NCBI GenBank assembly: GCA_028292405.1
Contig: JAQGMJ010000005.1
Span: 1 to 64,000, forward strand
DNA: 64,000 bases
Direction of reading: 5' to 3'
Origin: Betaproteobacteria bacterium
GTDB taxonomy: Bacteria; Pseudomonadota; Gammaproteobacteria; Burkholderiales; JAEUOS01
The notes beneath the pieces were generated by a model. That model was not told where the DNA came from. It was given only the letters and a program-made list of their open reading frames with translations, and did not search any database. Every line of letters begins with the position of its first letter. Positions within the stretch are counted from its first letter, which is position 1. The position numbers and the translations under genes are program-made. Shown in pieces: positions 1 through 6,921 of the stretch.

Positions 1-2
1 TG

Positions 3-488
3 GAAAGCCTGCTGGCCCTGCTGCCGCCGTCGCACGCGGCAGCGCTGCAAGCCGTCGCCACCGCGCGCGCTGCCGCGCCGTACGGCGTGGCAGCGCGCGC
101 GGCCATCGGTACTGCGGCCATCGGTACTGCGGCCATCGGTACTGCGGCCATCGGTACTGCGGCCATCGGTACTGCGGCCATCGGTACTGCGGCCATCGGT
201 AGCGCGACTGTCGGTACGGACGCTCGCGGTAGCGCGGCCGGCGGTAACGCCGACTCCGGCGCGCAAACCCGCGCGCTGGGCGCCTCGCTGCTGCGCAGCT
301 TCGAGCGCGGCGAGCTGGACGAGAGCGGACTGGCGCGTTTGCTGGCCGCGCTCGGCGACAAACCGGACCCGGCGCACCGTGCCGGCCTGAAGCAGGCACT
401 GGACGACTTCGATTTCCCATTGGCAGGCAGGCGCTTGGAGGCCCTGCTCGCCGAATGCGGCCCCCGCCGCGCTGAAAGCACCCCATGA
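3..488 (+). CDS. C-terminal part of a signalling protein (hybrid sensor kinase-like), 5' end outside window
   Basis: The frame is open from the left edge, so this is the 3' end of a longer gene; the internal GTG at 87 need not be a start. Three parts are visible: a short Ala-rich stretch, an AAIGT pentapeptide array from a 15-bp tandem repeat (99-248), and a helical tail of about 65 residues ending in FDFPLAGRRLEALL. Tails of that kind occur at the C-terminus of hybrid sensor histidine kinases (family knowledge). The stop overlaps the start of the HD-GYP response regulator (ATGA at 485-488), so the two are translationally coupled and probably form one signalling pathway. The kinase core is not in the window, so the family call is inference. 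Confidence 0.55.
   Translation, partial: ESLLALLPPSHAAALQAVATARAAAPYGVAARAAIGTAAIGTAAIGTAAIGTAAIGTAAIGTAAIGSATVGTDARGSAAGGNADSGAQTRALGASLLRSFERGELDESGLARLLAALGDKPDPAHRAGLKQALDDFDFPLAGRRLEALLAECGPRRAESTP
99..248 (+). repeat. 15-bp in-frame tandem repeat encoding AAIGT
   Basis: Unit GCGGCCATCGGTACT. Six identical copies run from 99 to 188, followed by one copy with a changed last codon (189-203) and three decaying copies to 248. The period is a multiple of three, so copy-number change would keep the reading frame and only alter linker length in the encoded protein. Confidence 0.95.
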
Positions 489-1510
489 GCACCACCACGC
501 AAGCCCCGCTGCCCTGCATCCTCGCGGTCGACGACGACCCGAGCAACCTGCACCTGCTCAAGCAGATCCTGCAGACCCACTACCGCATGCTGTTCGCCCG
601 CGACGGCCTGCGCGCCATCGAGCTGGCGGTGCAGGAGCGGCCCGACCTGATCCTGCTCGACGTGATGATGCCGGGCATGACCGGCTTCGAAGTGTGCCGG
701 CACTTGAAGAAGGACCCGCGGGTGGCCGCCATCCCGGTGATCTTCGTCACCGCGCTGTTCGACGCCGGCGCCGAGGAAGACGGCTTTTCCGCCGGTGGTG
801 CCGACTTCGTCGCCAAGCCGGTGGGCGTCTCTGCGCTGCAGTCGCGGCTGCGCGCCCACCTGGCGCTGGCGCGCGCCCTGCGCGAGGAGGACGGCGGCGA
901 GGTCGCGCTGCTGGAAGACGAGAACGATGAGCAGATGCAAAGCCTGCTGCGCGCGCTGCGCTTTCGCGACGAGGCCACCGCGATGCACGCGCTGCGCGTC
1001 GGCGAATACGCGCGCGTGCTTGCGCGCGCCGCCGGCCTCTCCGAAGATGACGCGCTCGACCTGGCGCAAGCCACCGCGCTGCACGACCTCGGGATGATCG
1101 GCGTGGCCGACGAGGTGCTGCGCAAGCCCGAACCGCTGGACGCCGCCGAGCGCGCTCTGGTGCGGCGCCACCCGGTGATCGGCGCTGACATCATCGGCGA
1201 GCACGCGCGCGGCGTGCTGGCGCTGTCGCGCAGCGTCTCGCTGACCCACCACGAGCGCTGGGACGGCACCGGCTATCCCGCCGGCCTGGCCGGCGAGCAG
1301 ATTCCGCTGGCCGGGCGCATCGTCGCCCTGGCCGACGTGTTCGACGCGCTGATCTGCGGCCAGCGCTGGCGCCCGGGCTGGAGCCTGGAAGAAACCGTGG
1401 GCCACCTACACGCCGAAAGCGGCGGCTACTTCGACCCCGGGCTGGTGCGCCTGTTCATGGAGCAGTTGCCGGCGTTTCTCGAGGTAATGGCGCAGTCGCA
1501 GGGCGCCTAA
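485..1510 (+). CDS. Response regulator with HD-GYP cyclic-di-GMP phosphodiesterase domain
   Basis: 341 aa. Residues about 11-125 are a receiver domain with the acidic pocket AVDDD and phospho-acceptor Asp59 in LLDVMMPG. A short linker leads to an HD-GYP domain at about 150-330, with HD at 200-201 and HHERWDGTGYP starting at 255. Family members hydrolyse cyclic di-GMP in the cytoplasm when the receiver is phosphorylated. The usual HDxGK metal-site motif reads HDLGM here, so Lys is replaced by Met. The start ATG overlaps the upstream stop, which suggests the upstream sensor protein is its partner. A 25-bp tandem repeat follows directly after the stop. Confidence 0.9.
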   Translation: MSTTTQAPLPCILAVDDDPSNLHLLKQILQTHYRMLFARDGLRAIELAVQERPDLILLDVMMPGMTGFEVCRHLKKDPRVAAIPVIFVTALFDAGAEEDGFSAGGADFVAKPVGVSALQSRLRAHLALARALREEDGGEVALLEDENDEQMQSLLRALRFRDEATAMHALRVGEYARVLARAAGLSEDDALDLAQATALHDLGMIGVADEVLRKPEPLDAAERALVRRHPVIGADIIGEHARGVLALSRSVSLTHHERWDGTGYPAGLAGEQIPLAGRIVALADVFDALICGQRWRPGWSLEETVGHLHAESGGYFDPGLVRLFMEQLPAFLEVMAQSQGA

Positions 1511-1634
1511 GGCGCGCCGCGGGACGCATCGCGGAGGCGCACCGCGGGACGCATCGCGGAGGCGCGCCGTGGGACGCATCGCGGAGGCGCGCCGCGGGGA
1601 CACGTCGCGGAGGCGCGCCGCGGCGGCATGCGGG
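1511..1634. repeat. 25-bp GC-rich tandem repeat after the HD-GYP gene
   Basis: Four copies of about 25 bp (GGCGCGCCGCGGGACGCATC plus GCGGA; the fourth is 26 bp) and a fifth degenerate copy. The array begins at the base after the TAA stop. It is not a multiple of three and no convincing gene crosses it. Confidence 0.9.
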
Positions 1635-1687
1635 AACCGGCGTCATCGCCACAGCGGCGCCAGGCATGCCGGCGCGATCATCAACAG

Positions 1688-2014
1688 CTAAGCGCCGCCG
1701 CAGAGGTAAGCGTAGAGCCGGTCAAAGCGCAACTGATAGGCGCGCACCGCCAGGCCCAGCGTGGCCACGATGACGGCCAGCGCGCCGGCCATGTCGCCCA
1801 TCGGCATGAAGGCGTCCGGGCGGCGCACCGCCACGGCGGCGCTGACGCCGGCCCACAGCAGAAACGCGGCCACCAGCCCCGCATAAACGGCCAGCGCGCG
1901 GCACGACCGTATGCAAAGGGGCAGGGCGAGGGACAGGGTGATGAGCAGCACGAGCAGGAGGACCGGGAACATGCGCGGCGCCCGCTGCTGGTTCACAAAA
2001 GGCTGTTCCGGCAC
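1688..2014 (-). CDS. Small hydrophobic membrane protein, unknown function
   Basis: 108 aa. After about 14 polar residues there are three hydrophobic stretches: about 15-34, about 40-62 (ending in an Ala/Val run) and about 72-92. Short charged loops lie between them, suggesting an inner-membrane protein with three segments. A second Met at 1972 begins just before the first hydrophobic segment and is an equally good start; neither has a clear ribosome binding site. It lies 17 bp downstream of the FMN reductase gene on the same strand and may be cotranscribed with it. I do not recognise a family. A conserved-length homologue search would show whether it is a real gene. Confidence 0.5.
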   Translation of the reverse strand: MPEQPFVNQQRAPRMFPVLLLVLLITLSLALPLCIRSCRALAVYAGLVAAFLLWAGVSAAVAVRRPDAFMPMGDMAGALAVIVATLGLAVRAYQLRFDRLYAYLCGGA

Positions 2015-2031
2015 CCGCGCGCGGCTTGCCG

Positions 2032-2586
2032 CTACACGTGCTGCTCGACCCAGCGCGCGTAGGCGTCGATGAACTTCTGCAGGAAGGCGCGCGCCGCGTC
2101 GTCCTTCAGCTCGCCGGCTTCGTCGAACCAGGTGCCGACGCCGCCGAGATAGGCCTCCGGCTGCTGCATCACCGGCACGTCGAGGAACACCAGCGACTGC
2201 CGCAGGTGGTGATTGGCGCCGAAGCCGCCCAGCGCGCCGGGCGAGATGCTGACCACGCCGCCCGGCTTGCCGCTCCAGGCGCTTTGCCCGTAGGGCCGCG
2301 AGCCGACGTCGATGGCGTTTTTCAGCGGCGCCGGCACCGAGCGGTTGTATTCCGGGGTAACGAAGAGCACGCCCTTGGCCGCCTTCACGGCAATGCGAAA
2401 GGCCACCCAGGAGGCTGGCGGGGCAACATCAAGGTCCTGGTCATACAGCGGCAGGGCGCCGATCTCGACGATCTTCAGCTTCAGGCTGGCCGGCGCCAGT
2501 TTGGCCAGGGCCAGCGCGGTCTTGCGGCTCAAGGCCTCCTTGCGCAGGCTGCCGACCAGTACGGCAATTTCCAATGGCGTCGTCAT
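2032..2586 (-). CDS. NADPH-dependent FMN reductase (chromate/quinone reductase type)
   Basis: 184 aa flavodoxin-like protein. The N-terminus has the FMN phosphate-binding loop VGSLRKEALSRK. A PEYNRSVPAPLKNAID segment, the family hallmark, sits near residue 75-90, and a GG-rich loop (SPGALGGFGANHHLRQ) near 120. The family (ChrR/YieF/AzoR-like) reduces FMN, quinones or metals with NAD(P)H in the cytosol, as a tetramer or dimer. The start at 2586 is chosen because GGGAG lies 6 bases upstream; the frame stays open further upstream but without a site. Length is normal. The physiological substrate cannot be read from the sequence. Confidence 0.88.
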   Translation of the reverse strand: MTTPLEIAVLVGSLRKEALSRKTALALAKLAPASLKLKIVEIGALPLYDQDLDVAPPASWVAFRIAVKAAKGVLFVTPEYNRSVPAPLKNAIDVGSRPYGQSAWSGKPGGVVSISPGALGGFGANHHLRQSLVFLDVPVMQQPEAYLGGVGTWFDEAGELKDDAARAFLQKFIDAYARWVEQHV

Positions 2587-2665
2587 ATTTTTCTCCCATG
2601 ATGCGGCATCAGGCCGTAACGCAAAGCATACTACCGATGCGGCGTGGCACGAGCCAAGGCGGCGC

Positions 2666-2692
2666 ACCGTTCAGTGCACCGTTCAGTGCACA
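2666..2692. repeat. Short direct repeat CACCGTTCAGTG x2
   Basis: Two adjacent copies of CACCGTTCAGTG, followed by a partial CAC, lie in the gap between the divergent FMN reductase and YCII genes. They could be repeated operator half-sites or a chance duplication. Confidence 0.5.
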
Positions 2693-2836
2693 GATCGGCG
2701 TACCCTTCAGCGGACACAAGCGGCATACTGCGACGGATAAAAATATTTTCGCGCCGCTGTCGATTCGCCGCCGGCCCGCGCATCAATGGATCAGGAAGGG
2801 CGCTTTGCCGCTTCCGCCAACTTCCAGGAGTGCCTC

Positions 2837-3193
2837 ATGAAATACATGATCAGCTTTTTCCAGCCGATGAGCGAATACCAGCGCCTCGAAGACCCGAAGC
2901 AGGTCGACGCCTACCGCGGCGCCTGGACCGCCTACGTCGAAGCGATGTTCGCCTCCGGCCTGGTGGTCGCCGGCGACGGCCTGCTGCCGCCTTCGGCCGG
3001 CGCCTCGGTGCGCATCCGCGACGGCAAGCGCCAGGTGCAGGACGGCCCCTTCGCCGACACCAAGGAACACCTCGGCGGCTACTTCGTGCTCGAAGCGCCC
3101 TCGATGGACGTGGTGCTCGAATGGGCCGCGCGCGCACCCTCCTCAAGCACCGGCACCACCGAGGTACGCCCGGTGATGGAACGCCAGGGCTAA
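2837..3193 (+). CDS. YCII-related DGPF-domain protein, partner of ECF42 sigma factor
   Basis: 118 aa single-domain protein of the YCII/DGPF family. The diagnostic DGPF motif lies at about residue 74, within QVQDGPFADTKEHLGGYF. Start 2837 has AGGAG six bases upstream. It sits six bases before the sigma factor gene. Pairing of DGPF proteins with ECF42 sigma factors is a known conserved arrangement; the DGPF protein is usually considered part of the regulon rather than the anti-sigma factor. The biochemical activity of the family is not firmly established. Overall confidence in the family is high, in the function low. Confidence 0.9.
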   Translation: MKYMISFFQPMSEYQRLEDPKQVDAYRGAWTAYVEAMFASGLVVAGDGLLPPSAGASVRIRDGKRQVQDGPFADTKEHLGGYFVLEAPSMDVVLEWAARAPSSSTGTTEVRPVMERQG

Positions 3194-3199
3194 GTACGG

Positions 3200-4480
3200 A
3201 TGGCGAGCGCGCCCGCCCCGCCGGCGGCGGAGCCTGACCGCGCGTCCCGCGGGCGGCGCGCCGCCGAAGCCGCCGCCCGCGAAAGCTACGGGCGACTGCT
3301 GGCCTACCTCGCCTACCGCTGGCGCGACATCGCCGCCGCCGAAGACGCGCTCGCCGAGGCTTTCGCCAGCGCACTCACCGCCTGGCCGCGCGACGGCGTA
3401 CCCGCCTCGCCCGACGCCTGGCTGATGACGGCCGCGAAACGCAACCTGCTGCAGGCCGCGCGCCACGCGAAGCTCGCCGCCGACCCCGCCGTCACCATCC
3501 TGATCGGCGAGCAAGAAGGCATGACCGCAGGCCCTCACGACCCGCCCGCGATTCCCGACGAACGCCTGAAGCTCCTTTTCGTCTGCGCCCATCCCGCGAT
3601 CGACCCTTCCATCCACACCGCGCTGATGCTGCAGACCGTGCTCGGCCTGGAGGCCAAACAGATCGCCGCCGCCTTCCTCGTCAAGCCCGCCGCGCTGGCC
3701 CAGCGCCTGGTGCGCGCCAAGGCGAAAATCCGCGACGCCGCCCTGCGCTTCGAGGAGCCGGAGCCAAGCGAGCTGCCGCAGCGCGTGCACGCCGTGCTCG
3801 AAGCCATCTACGCCGCCTACACCCTCGGCCGCGACGGCGCGCTGGACACCCAAAGCGCGGACCTGGCCGATGAAGCGCTGTACCTCGCGCAACTGGCGCG
3901 GCGCCTCTTGCCGGAGCAAGCGCCCGCGAGCGCGGAAGCCGCCGGCCTGCTCTCGCTGCTGCTATTTTGCCAATCGCGCCATGCCACGCGGGCCGGCGAT
4001 GCCGGCGAGTTCGTCCCCCTGCACGAGCAGGACGCCGCGCGCTGGGACCGCGCGATGATGCAGGCGGCCAACGAAACCCTCTGGCAAGCCGCCGCGCTGA
4101 AATGTGCCGGCCGCTTCCAGCTCGAAGCCGCCATCCAGTCCGCGCACTGCCAGCGCGCCTTTACGGGAGATGTGCCATGGCAAGGCATCGCCGCCCTCTA
4201 CGCGCAACTCGCCGCGCGCGCCCCGACCGTGGGCGCGCTGGTGGGCCAGGCAGTGGCCGTGGGCGAAGCGCACTCGCCCGTGCAAGGCCTGGCCTTGCTT
4301 GAACAGATGGACGACGCGGCGATCGCCGCCTACCAGCCCTGGTGGGTGGCCAAAGGCTACCTGCTGGCCAGGCAAGGCGAGCGCGCCGCCGCCCGCGAAT
4401 GCTACGTGCGCGCCATCGGCCTCACCGAGCTGCCCGCGACGCGCGACTACCTGCTGCGCCGCGCGCAGGCGCTGGAATAA
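3200..4480 (+). CDS. ECF42-type RNA polymerase sigma factor with long C-terminal extension
   Basis: 426 aa. Region 2 is at about 25-95 (YGRLLAYLAYRWRDIAAAEDAL through WLMTAAKRNLLQAARH) and region 4 at about 135-190 (MLQTVLGLEAKQIAAAFLV). About 230 further residues of paired helices follow. Ordinary ECF sigmas are about 200 aa; the long helical (TPR-like, DUF6596) extension and the adjacent DGPF gene mark ECF42. Members lack a membrane anti-sigma factor and are thought to be controlled through the C-terminal domain. The ATG lies six bases after the DGPF stop with no strong ribosome binding site, consistent with translational coupling. Confidence 0.93.
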   Translation: MASAPAPPAAEPDRASRGRRAAEAAARESYGRLLAYLAYRWRDIAAAEDALAEAFASALTAWPRDGVPASPDAWLMTAAKRNLLQAARHAKLAADPAVTILIGEQEGMTAGPHDPPAIPDERLKLLFVCAHPAIDPSIHTALMLQTVLGLEAKQIAAAFLVKPAALAQRLVRAKAKIRDAALRFEEPEPSELPQRVHAVLEAIYAAYTLGRDGALDTQSADLADEALYLAQLARRLLPEQAPASAEAAGLLSLLLFCQSRHATRAGDAGEFVPLHEQDAARWDRAMMQAANETLWQAAALKCAGRFQLEAAIQSAHCQRAFTGDVPWQGIAALYAQLAARAPTVGALVGQAVAVGEAHSPVQGLALLEQMDDAAIAAYQPWWVAKGYLLARQGERAAARECYVRAIGLTELPATRDYLLRRAQALE

Positions 4481-4500
4481 GCCCCGCGCCCCGCCAATCT

Positions 4501-4654
4501 GTCATTCCCGCGCAGGCGGGAATCCAGTCAGTCATTCCAAGCCGGACGCTCCGCCCCCCTCTCCCGTTCGCCCTGAGCCTGTCGAAGGGTGTGTGCCCTA
4601 CCTGCTCAACACACCGCGAAGCACACGTGGTTCGACCGGCTCACCACGAACGGA
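4501..4654. repeat. Cluster of three dispersed palindromic (REP-like) elements
   Basis: This gap between convergent genes holds three dispersed motifs. At 4504-4523, ATTCCCGC and GCGGGAAT face each other across GCAG. At 4563-4589 is a copy of the GTTCGCCCTGAGCCTGTCGA element (inverse orientation relative to 12881-12907 and 26487-26512). At 4629-4653 is a related GGTTCGACCGGCTCACCACG element. Such motifs are common intergenic repeats in betaproteobacteria; no gene is visible in 4481-4700. Confidence 0.8.
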
Positions 4655-4700
4655 GGTGGTAATCGGCATCGCGCGCATCGGCGCAACGCAACCCTATCCA

Positions 4701-5297
4701 TCAAGCCTTGCGGAAGATCAGCCGGTGGACCGTCTTGCCGGACGAAGCGCTGGCCGACTCGTCATCCAGCAGCATCTGCCCTTGCGGCAGCGCCCCGCGC
4801 ACCACCCCCGCATCAAACCCCGCATACAGCCGCCCCGCCTTGTCCCGCTGCCCCTCACCCGCACTGACCCGCCAGCTCAAATACAGCGTCCCGCCGCTCT
4901 TGAGAATCCGCCCCAGCCCCGCCACCGCCCCCGGCACTTCAGCAGGCGGCAAATGCATGATCACCGTCTCGCACATCACGTTGTCGCAAGCCGCATCCGC
5001 AATGCCCGCCAGCCCCGGCAACCCAGCCACCTCGAACCGTATGCCCGGATAAGCCGCCCGCGCCTGCGCCAGCAACCCCGCCGAAGGGTCGTACCCGCTC
5101 GCCGCAAACCCCTGCGCCGCCAGCCACGCCGTATCGCGCCCCGCGCCGCACCCGATATCCGCCGTCACACCCTTGGGTTTGAAATACCTCGCCAGCAGCG
5201 CATACATATCCTCCGGCGCCGGCTGCGCCAGCCAGTCGCGCGCGTAATCGCCGGCAGCCGCGTCATAAGCCGCGACGGTCGCCGCATCCACGCTCAC
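4701..5297 (-). CDS. Class I SAM-dependent methyltransferase
   Basis: 198 aa. The SAM-binding motif I is ADIGCGAGRDTAWLAAQG at about residues 46-63, followed by the acidic motif GYDPS and, later, MHLPPAEVPGAVAGLGRILK, which is the usual motif after strand 4. The family transfers methyl groups to small molecules or macromolecules; the substrate is unknown. The start is GTG at 5297: its GTGA overlaps the TGA stop of the upstream fumarylacetoacetate-hydrolase-like gene, so the two are translationally coupled. No gene for a recognisable methylation pathway is adjacent. Confidence 0.85.
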   Translation of the reverse strand: MSVDAATVAAYDAAAGDYARDWLAQPAPEDMYALLARYFKPKGVTADIGCGAGRDTAWLAAQGFAASGYDPSAGLLAQARAAYPGIRFEVAGLPGLAGIADAACDNVMCETVIMHLPPAEVPGAVAGLGRILKSGGTLYLSWRVSAGEGQRDKAGRLYAGFDAGVVRGALPQGQMLLDDESASASSGKTVHRLIFRKA

Positions 5298-6160
5298 GCA
5301 TATTCCTTCGCAACGCGCATCTCGCGCTCGCCGATGCCCTGGATGTAGCACGACATCACATCCCCCGGCACCACCGGCCCCACACCCGCCGGCGTGCCCG
5401 AGAAAATAATGTCCCCCGGGTGCAGCGTATACATCTCCGTCGCATACTCGATCAGCCGCGGAATGTTGTAGACCAGAAACTTCGTATTCGAATTCTGCCG
5501 CACCTCGCCATTCACCTTCAGCACCAGGTCCAGCGCGGTCGGGTCCGGCAACTCATCGGCCGTCACCATCCACGGCCCGCACACCGCATACGTATCCACC
5601 GACTTGCGCCAGCACGTCTGCTGCTTGCCGCGGATCGTCATGTCCAGCCCCATGCTATAGCCCGCCACATAAGAAAGCGCATCCGCCTGCGTCGCCTTAT
5701 GGCACGTCTTGCCGATGATCACCGCCAGCTCCAGCTCATGATCGTTGCGCCGATCAGGAAAGCGCAGCTTCACCTCATCGCCAAACCCGATCAACGCCGA
5801 ATTCGCCTTGAGGAACAGCCCCCAATCCGAAATATGCGTAATGTTCGTCCGCCCATGCGCAATGCCCGCATCCGCCTTCGACTCCGCAATGTGGTCGTCG
5901 TAATTGATCGGCGCATTCACAATCTTCGTCGGATTGCCCACCGGCGGCAAAAACTTCACCGCATCCAGAGGCAAACGCTGCCCCCCCGCCTTCAACCCCC
6001 CCGCCTTCGCGCGCACCGCCGCCAAGTTAGCAATCAACTGATCGCCCATCGGCGCGGGATAACGCATCGGCGGAATCAGATCGAGCGCGGGGGTGACGTC
6101 GATGACTTCGTTACCCTCGACGATGCCGAGGCGGTTGTCGTTGTAGCGGCAGAGTTTCAT
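5294..6160 (-). CDS. Fumarylacetoacetate hydrolase family protein
   Basis: 288 aa. After an N-terminal segment of about 75 residues comes the catalytic FAH fold. It includes NYDDHIAE, the divalent-metal glutamates in HELELAVIIGK, and PGDIIFSGTPAGVGPV near the C-terminus. Members hydrolyse or decarboxylate beta-diketo acids and related ring-cleavage products in aromatic degradation. Start 6160 is chosen for GGAG about nine bases upstream; the frame extends 20 codons further without a site. The stop overlaps the methyltransferase start. The gene marks the left edge of the low-GC island: composition changes sharply upstream of its start. Confidence 0.9.
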   Translation of the reverse strand: MKLCRYNDNRLGIVEGNEVIDVTPALDLIPPMRYPAPMGDQLIANLAAVRAKAGGLKAGGQRLPLDAVKFLPPVGNPTKIVNAPINYDDHIAESKADAGIAHGRTNITHISDWGLFLKANSALIGFGDEVKLRFPDRRNDHELELAVIIGKTCHKATQADALSYVAGYSMGLDMTIRGKQQTCWRKSVDTYAVCGPWMVTADELPDPTALDLVLKVNGEVRQNSNTKFLVYNIPRLIEYATEMYTLHPGDIIFSGTPAGVGPVVPGDVMSCYIQGIGEREMRVAKEYA

Positions 6161-6742
6161 TTTGGCTCCATTAGCGGACGAAGATCTTTCGTCTCTACTT
6201 GAATATTCTGATTGCTGCACATTCCGTTTGAGCTCTAGCGATTTTGCTATTACACGTATCGTGTATTTATAGCGTTTCGCTAAACAAGATGTTTCATTAC
6301 CTTTGGGTAATGTAAGTTTAGCTTACCTTTAATTCATTGGTGATTTAGCCGTATGTATTCGCTTGTTATCAAAGGAGATTTTTATTCAAGTTGTCAAGGC
6401 AACTTGCCAATACATAGCTTTTCTACAATTGTTGATTATGCGTAAACGCATAACCCCTGCGAGAGGACTTGCAAATACAAAAAAGTAAAAGTATCGTGTT
6501 GGGTAACTGCACGAAACTTGCAATCGTCTTAGATTTATTCTCAGGTTTAGGCACAGCGACGCAAGTTAACTCTTCAAAATTTAAAAGCCCCGAAACGCGC
6601 AAACGCTCGGGGCTTTATGGCACGGTGGTGAGGGCTTCCCCTCTGCCTCCTGCAGCCAGTCTTCGAGAGACGAAGGAAGTTTAGCACTTCCTAAACTGCA
6701 GGTAAGATATTTGCCCTCGTAACTCTTCCTTGGAGTGACGAG
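6161..6742. other. AT-rich, hairpin-rich non-coding stretch at the left end of the low-GC island
   Basis: No convincing gene. Perfect or near-perfect inverted repeats follow one another: TACACG/CGTGTA (6251-6265), AGCG/CGCT (6271-6281), CATTACC/GGTAATG (6295-6312), GTAAG/CTTAC (6313-6327), CAAGTTG/CAACTTG (6387-6406), TTATGCGT/ACGCATAA (6436-6453), and the terminator-like hairpin at 6584-6616. A further AGTTTAG/CTAAACT hairpin lies near 6678-6695. The density of hairpins suggests a structured RNA or a recombination site rather than an ordinary promoter region. Nothing recognisable from known RNA families was found by eye. Confidence 0.55.
6584..6616. terminator. Bidirectional Rho-independent terminator-like hairpin
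   Basis: AAAGCCCCGA at 6584-6593 is perfectly complementary to TCGGGGCTTT at 6607-6616, with a 13-base loop. On the minus strand it runs into TTTTAAATTTT, making a good terminator for transcripts coming from the island operon. On the plus strand the T-run is shorter. Confidence 0.65.
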
Positions 6743-6871
6743 ATGGAGCAATCTGCCTTCGCCCCCGGGAGTGTTCGTGTGCGCGCGTATGTTCGATATC
6801 GGCTTGGCCGGTTAGAGCAAGTGTGCGCGCATTGGCGCTCTTGGCCGCGACAACTTTCGCTTTTTACATAG
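6743..6871 (+). CDS. Candidate 42-codon small protein ending in a beta-clamp-like QLSLF motif
   Basis: ATG at 6743, with GGAGTG at 6732-6737 in a proper ribosome-binding position, opens a 42-aa frame ending in TAG at 6869-6871. The product is basic and aromatic-rich (VRVRAYVRYRLGRLEQ in the middle, then HWRSWPRQLSLFT at the end). QLSLF matches the consensus pentapeptide QL[S/D]LF by which polymerases, MutS and UmuC bind the DNA sliding clamp (established knowledge). It is encoded convergently, 50 bp from the end of the methyltransferase operon. Whether it is expressed is unknown; the short length makes chance possible, but the ribosome binding site and the motif position argue for a real gene. 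Confidence 0.45.
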   Translation: MEQSAFAPGSVRVRAYVRYRLGRLEQVCAHWRSWPRQLSLFT

Positions 6872-6921
6872 CGCATAGGGAAGGCGGGCAAGCATTCTTG
6901 CCTCGCCTTTCCTTATAAACT

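Noticed and set aside
99-248. The 15-bp repeat as a CRISPR array
   Set aside because: Units are contiguous without spacers and in frame with a coding region.
1406-1667. Minus-strand frames over the 25-bp tandem repeat
   Set aside because: They encode only the repeat translated (RLRDAS-type units) and have no start signal.
6469-6684. 71-codon frame in the AT-rich island edge
   Set aside because: TTG start with the purine stretch too close, crosses the terminator-like hairpin, no domain or compositional support.
6691-6891. 66-codon minus-strand frame opposite the small QLSLF ORF
   Set aside because: No ribosome binding site, Arg/Ser/Cys-rich product; the plus-strand ORF has better signals.
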